NCBI GenBank assembly: GCA_003542015.1
Contig: DPLL01000143.1
Location: 1 to 14,455 of the forward strand
Reading direction: 5' to 3'
From: Microcoleaceae cyanobacterium UBA9251
GTDB taxonomy: Bacteria > Cyanobacteriota > Cyanobacteriia > Cyanobacteriales > Microcoleaceae
DNA length: 14,455 nucleotides
The translations under genes were made by a program, and so were the position numbers. Within the stretch, counting starts at the first letter, position 1, and every line of letters begins with the position of its first letter. This document shows positions 14,253 to 14,455 of the stretch, piece after piece. The notes under the pieces are model-generated. The model did no database searches. It saw only the letters and a list, made by a program, of their open reading frames with translations, and was not told where the DNA came from.

Positions 14253-14354
14253 ATTCTGCGGACAGAGTAAAACTCTCGCTACGACCGTCAAACGCCGTCT
14301 ACCTAGTCACCAATCGTCAAGCGATAGTTTCTAGCTACTTTTATTTTTTCCAAT

Positions 14355-14455
14355 GCTTTCAGAATCCATCACTAAGCCAAGACGCGGTACGCTCCGCAAC
14401 CTGCCTTTATTTGCTCTTTCCTGTCATACTGCGCCAGGACTTAAACCTAACCGTT
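14355..14455 (+). CDS. Possible start of a gene running off the window
   Basis: An ATG at 14355 opens a frame of 33 codons that is still open at the window end. There is no Shine-Dalgarno sequence, and the composition (many Pro, Arg, Leu) gives no family match. It may be chance; the rest of 14220-14455 shows nothing but the hairpin at 14232-14252. Confidence 0.15.

Overview
The window looks like chromosomal DNA of a filamentous cyanobacterium, most likely an oscillatorialean (Microcoleus/Oscillatoria/Phormidium-like); the genus is inference. The evidence is a chlN gene for dark chlorophyll synthesis, a cyanobacterial DUF3318 gene, five copies of the HIP1 octamer GCGATCGC (469, 3105, 4921, 8192, 8699; far more than chance for an 8-mer in 14 kb), and AT-rich intergenic DNA with short AAACCCGGTTT-type palindromes.

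Left part (1-3003, plus strand). A very acidic tandem-repeat protein (1-786, probably the C-terminal part of a longer protein) is followed by a 393-base spacer, then chlN (1180-2589) with a near-perfect terminator hairpin. After the hairpin lies the tail of a protein that has lost its start (about 2631-2786). It overlaps a small intact acidic gene (2755-3003) and has the look of a decayed toxin/immunity pair.

Middle part (3024-5925). A minus-strand operon encodes a ParA-type ATPase (3622-4668) whose end overlaps a HEPN-domain protein of the RiboL-PSP type (3024-3638) with an intact RNase motif. The operon has a TATAAT promoter inside a small palindrome. Divergent from it is a gene for a membrane-anchored protein of unknown function with a Gly/Ala-rich segment (4867-5925). 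The ATPase/HEPN pair is the best candidate for an undescribed defence or toxin-type module; this is inference from domains and layout.

Right part (6107-14219) is an envelope polysaccharide/glycolipid region. On the minus strand are a NodB-type deacetylase (7610-8557) and a DUF5009/HGSNAT-like membrane acyltransferase (6107-7555). Diverging on the plus strand are a GT2 glycosyltransferase (8840-9568), a second deacetylase overlapping it (9543 or 9561-10337), and a DUF2079 membrane protein. The DUF2079 reading frame clearly begins at 10364 but is broken by one in-frame TAA at 10484-10486, so only 10589-11989 remains as an intact reading frame. Then come a DUF3318 membrane protein (12260-12928) and a STAS-sugar-transferase fusion (13221-14219), a likely priming enzyme for polysaccharide assembly. 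A plausible joint role is that the sugar transferase and GT2 enzyme load lipid carriers with sugars, the DUF2079 protein (if functional) works on lipid-linked sugars in the membrane, and the deacetylases and acyltransferase adjust acetylation of the product. No tRNA, rRNA, transposase or CRISPR array was seen.
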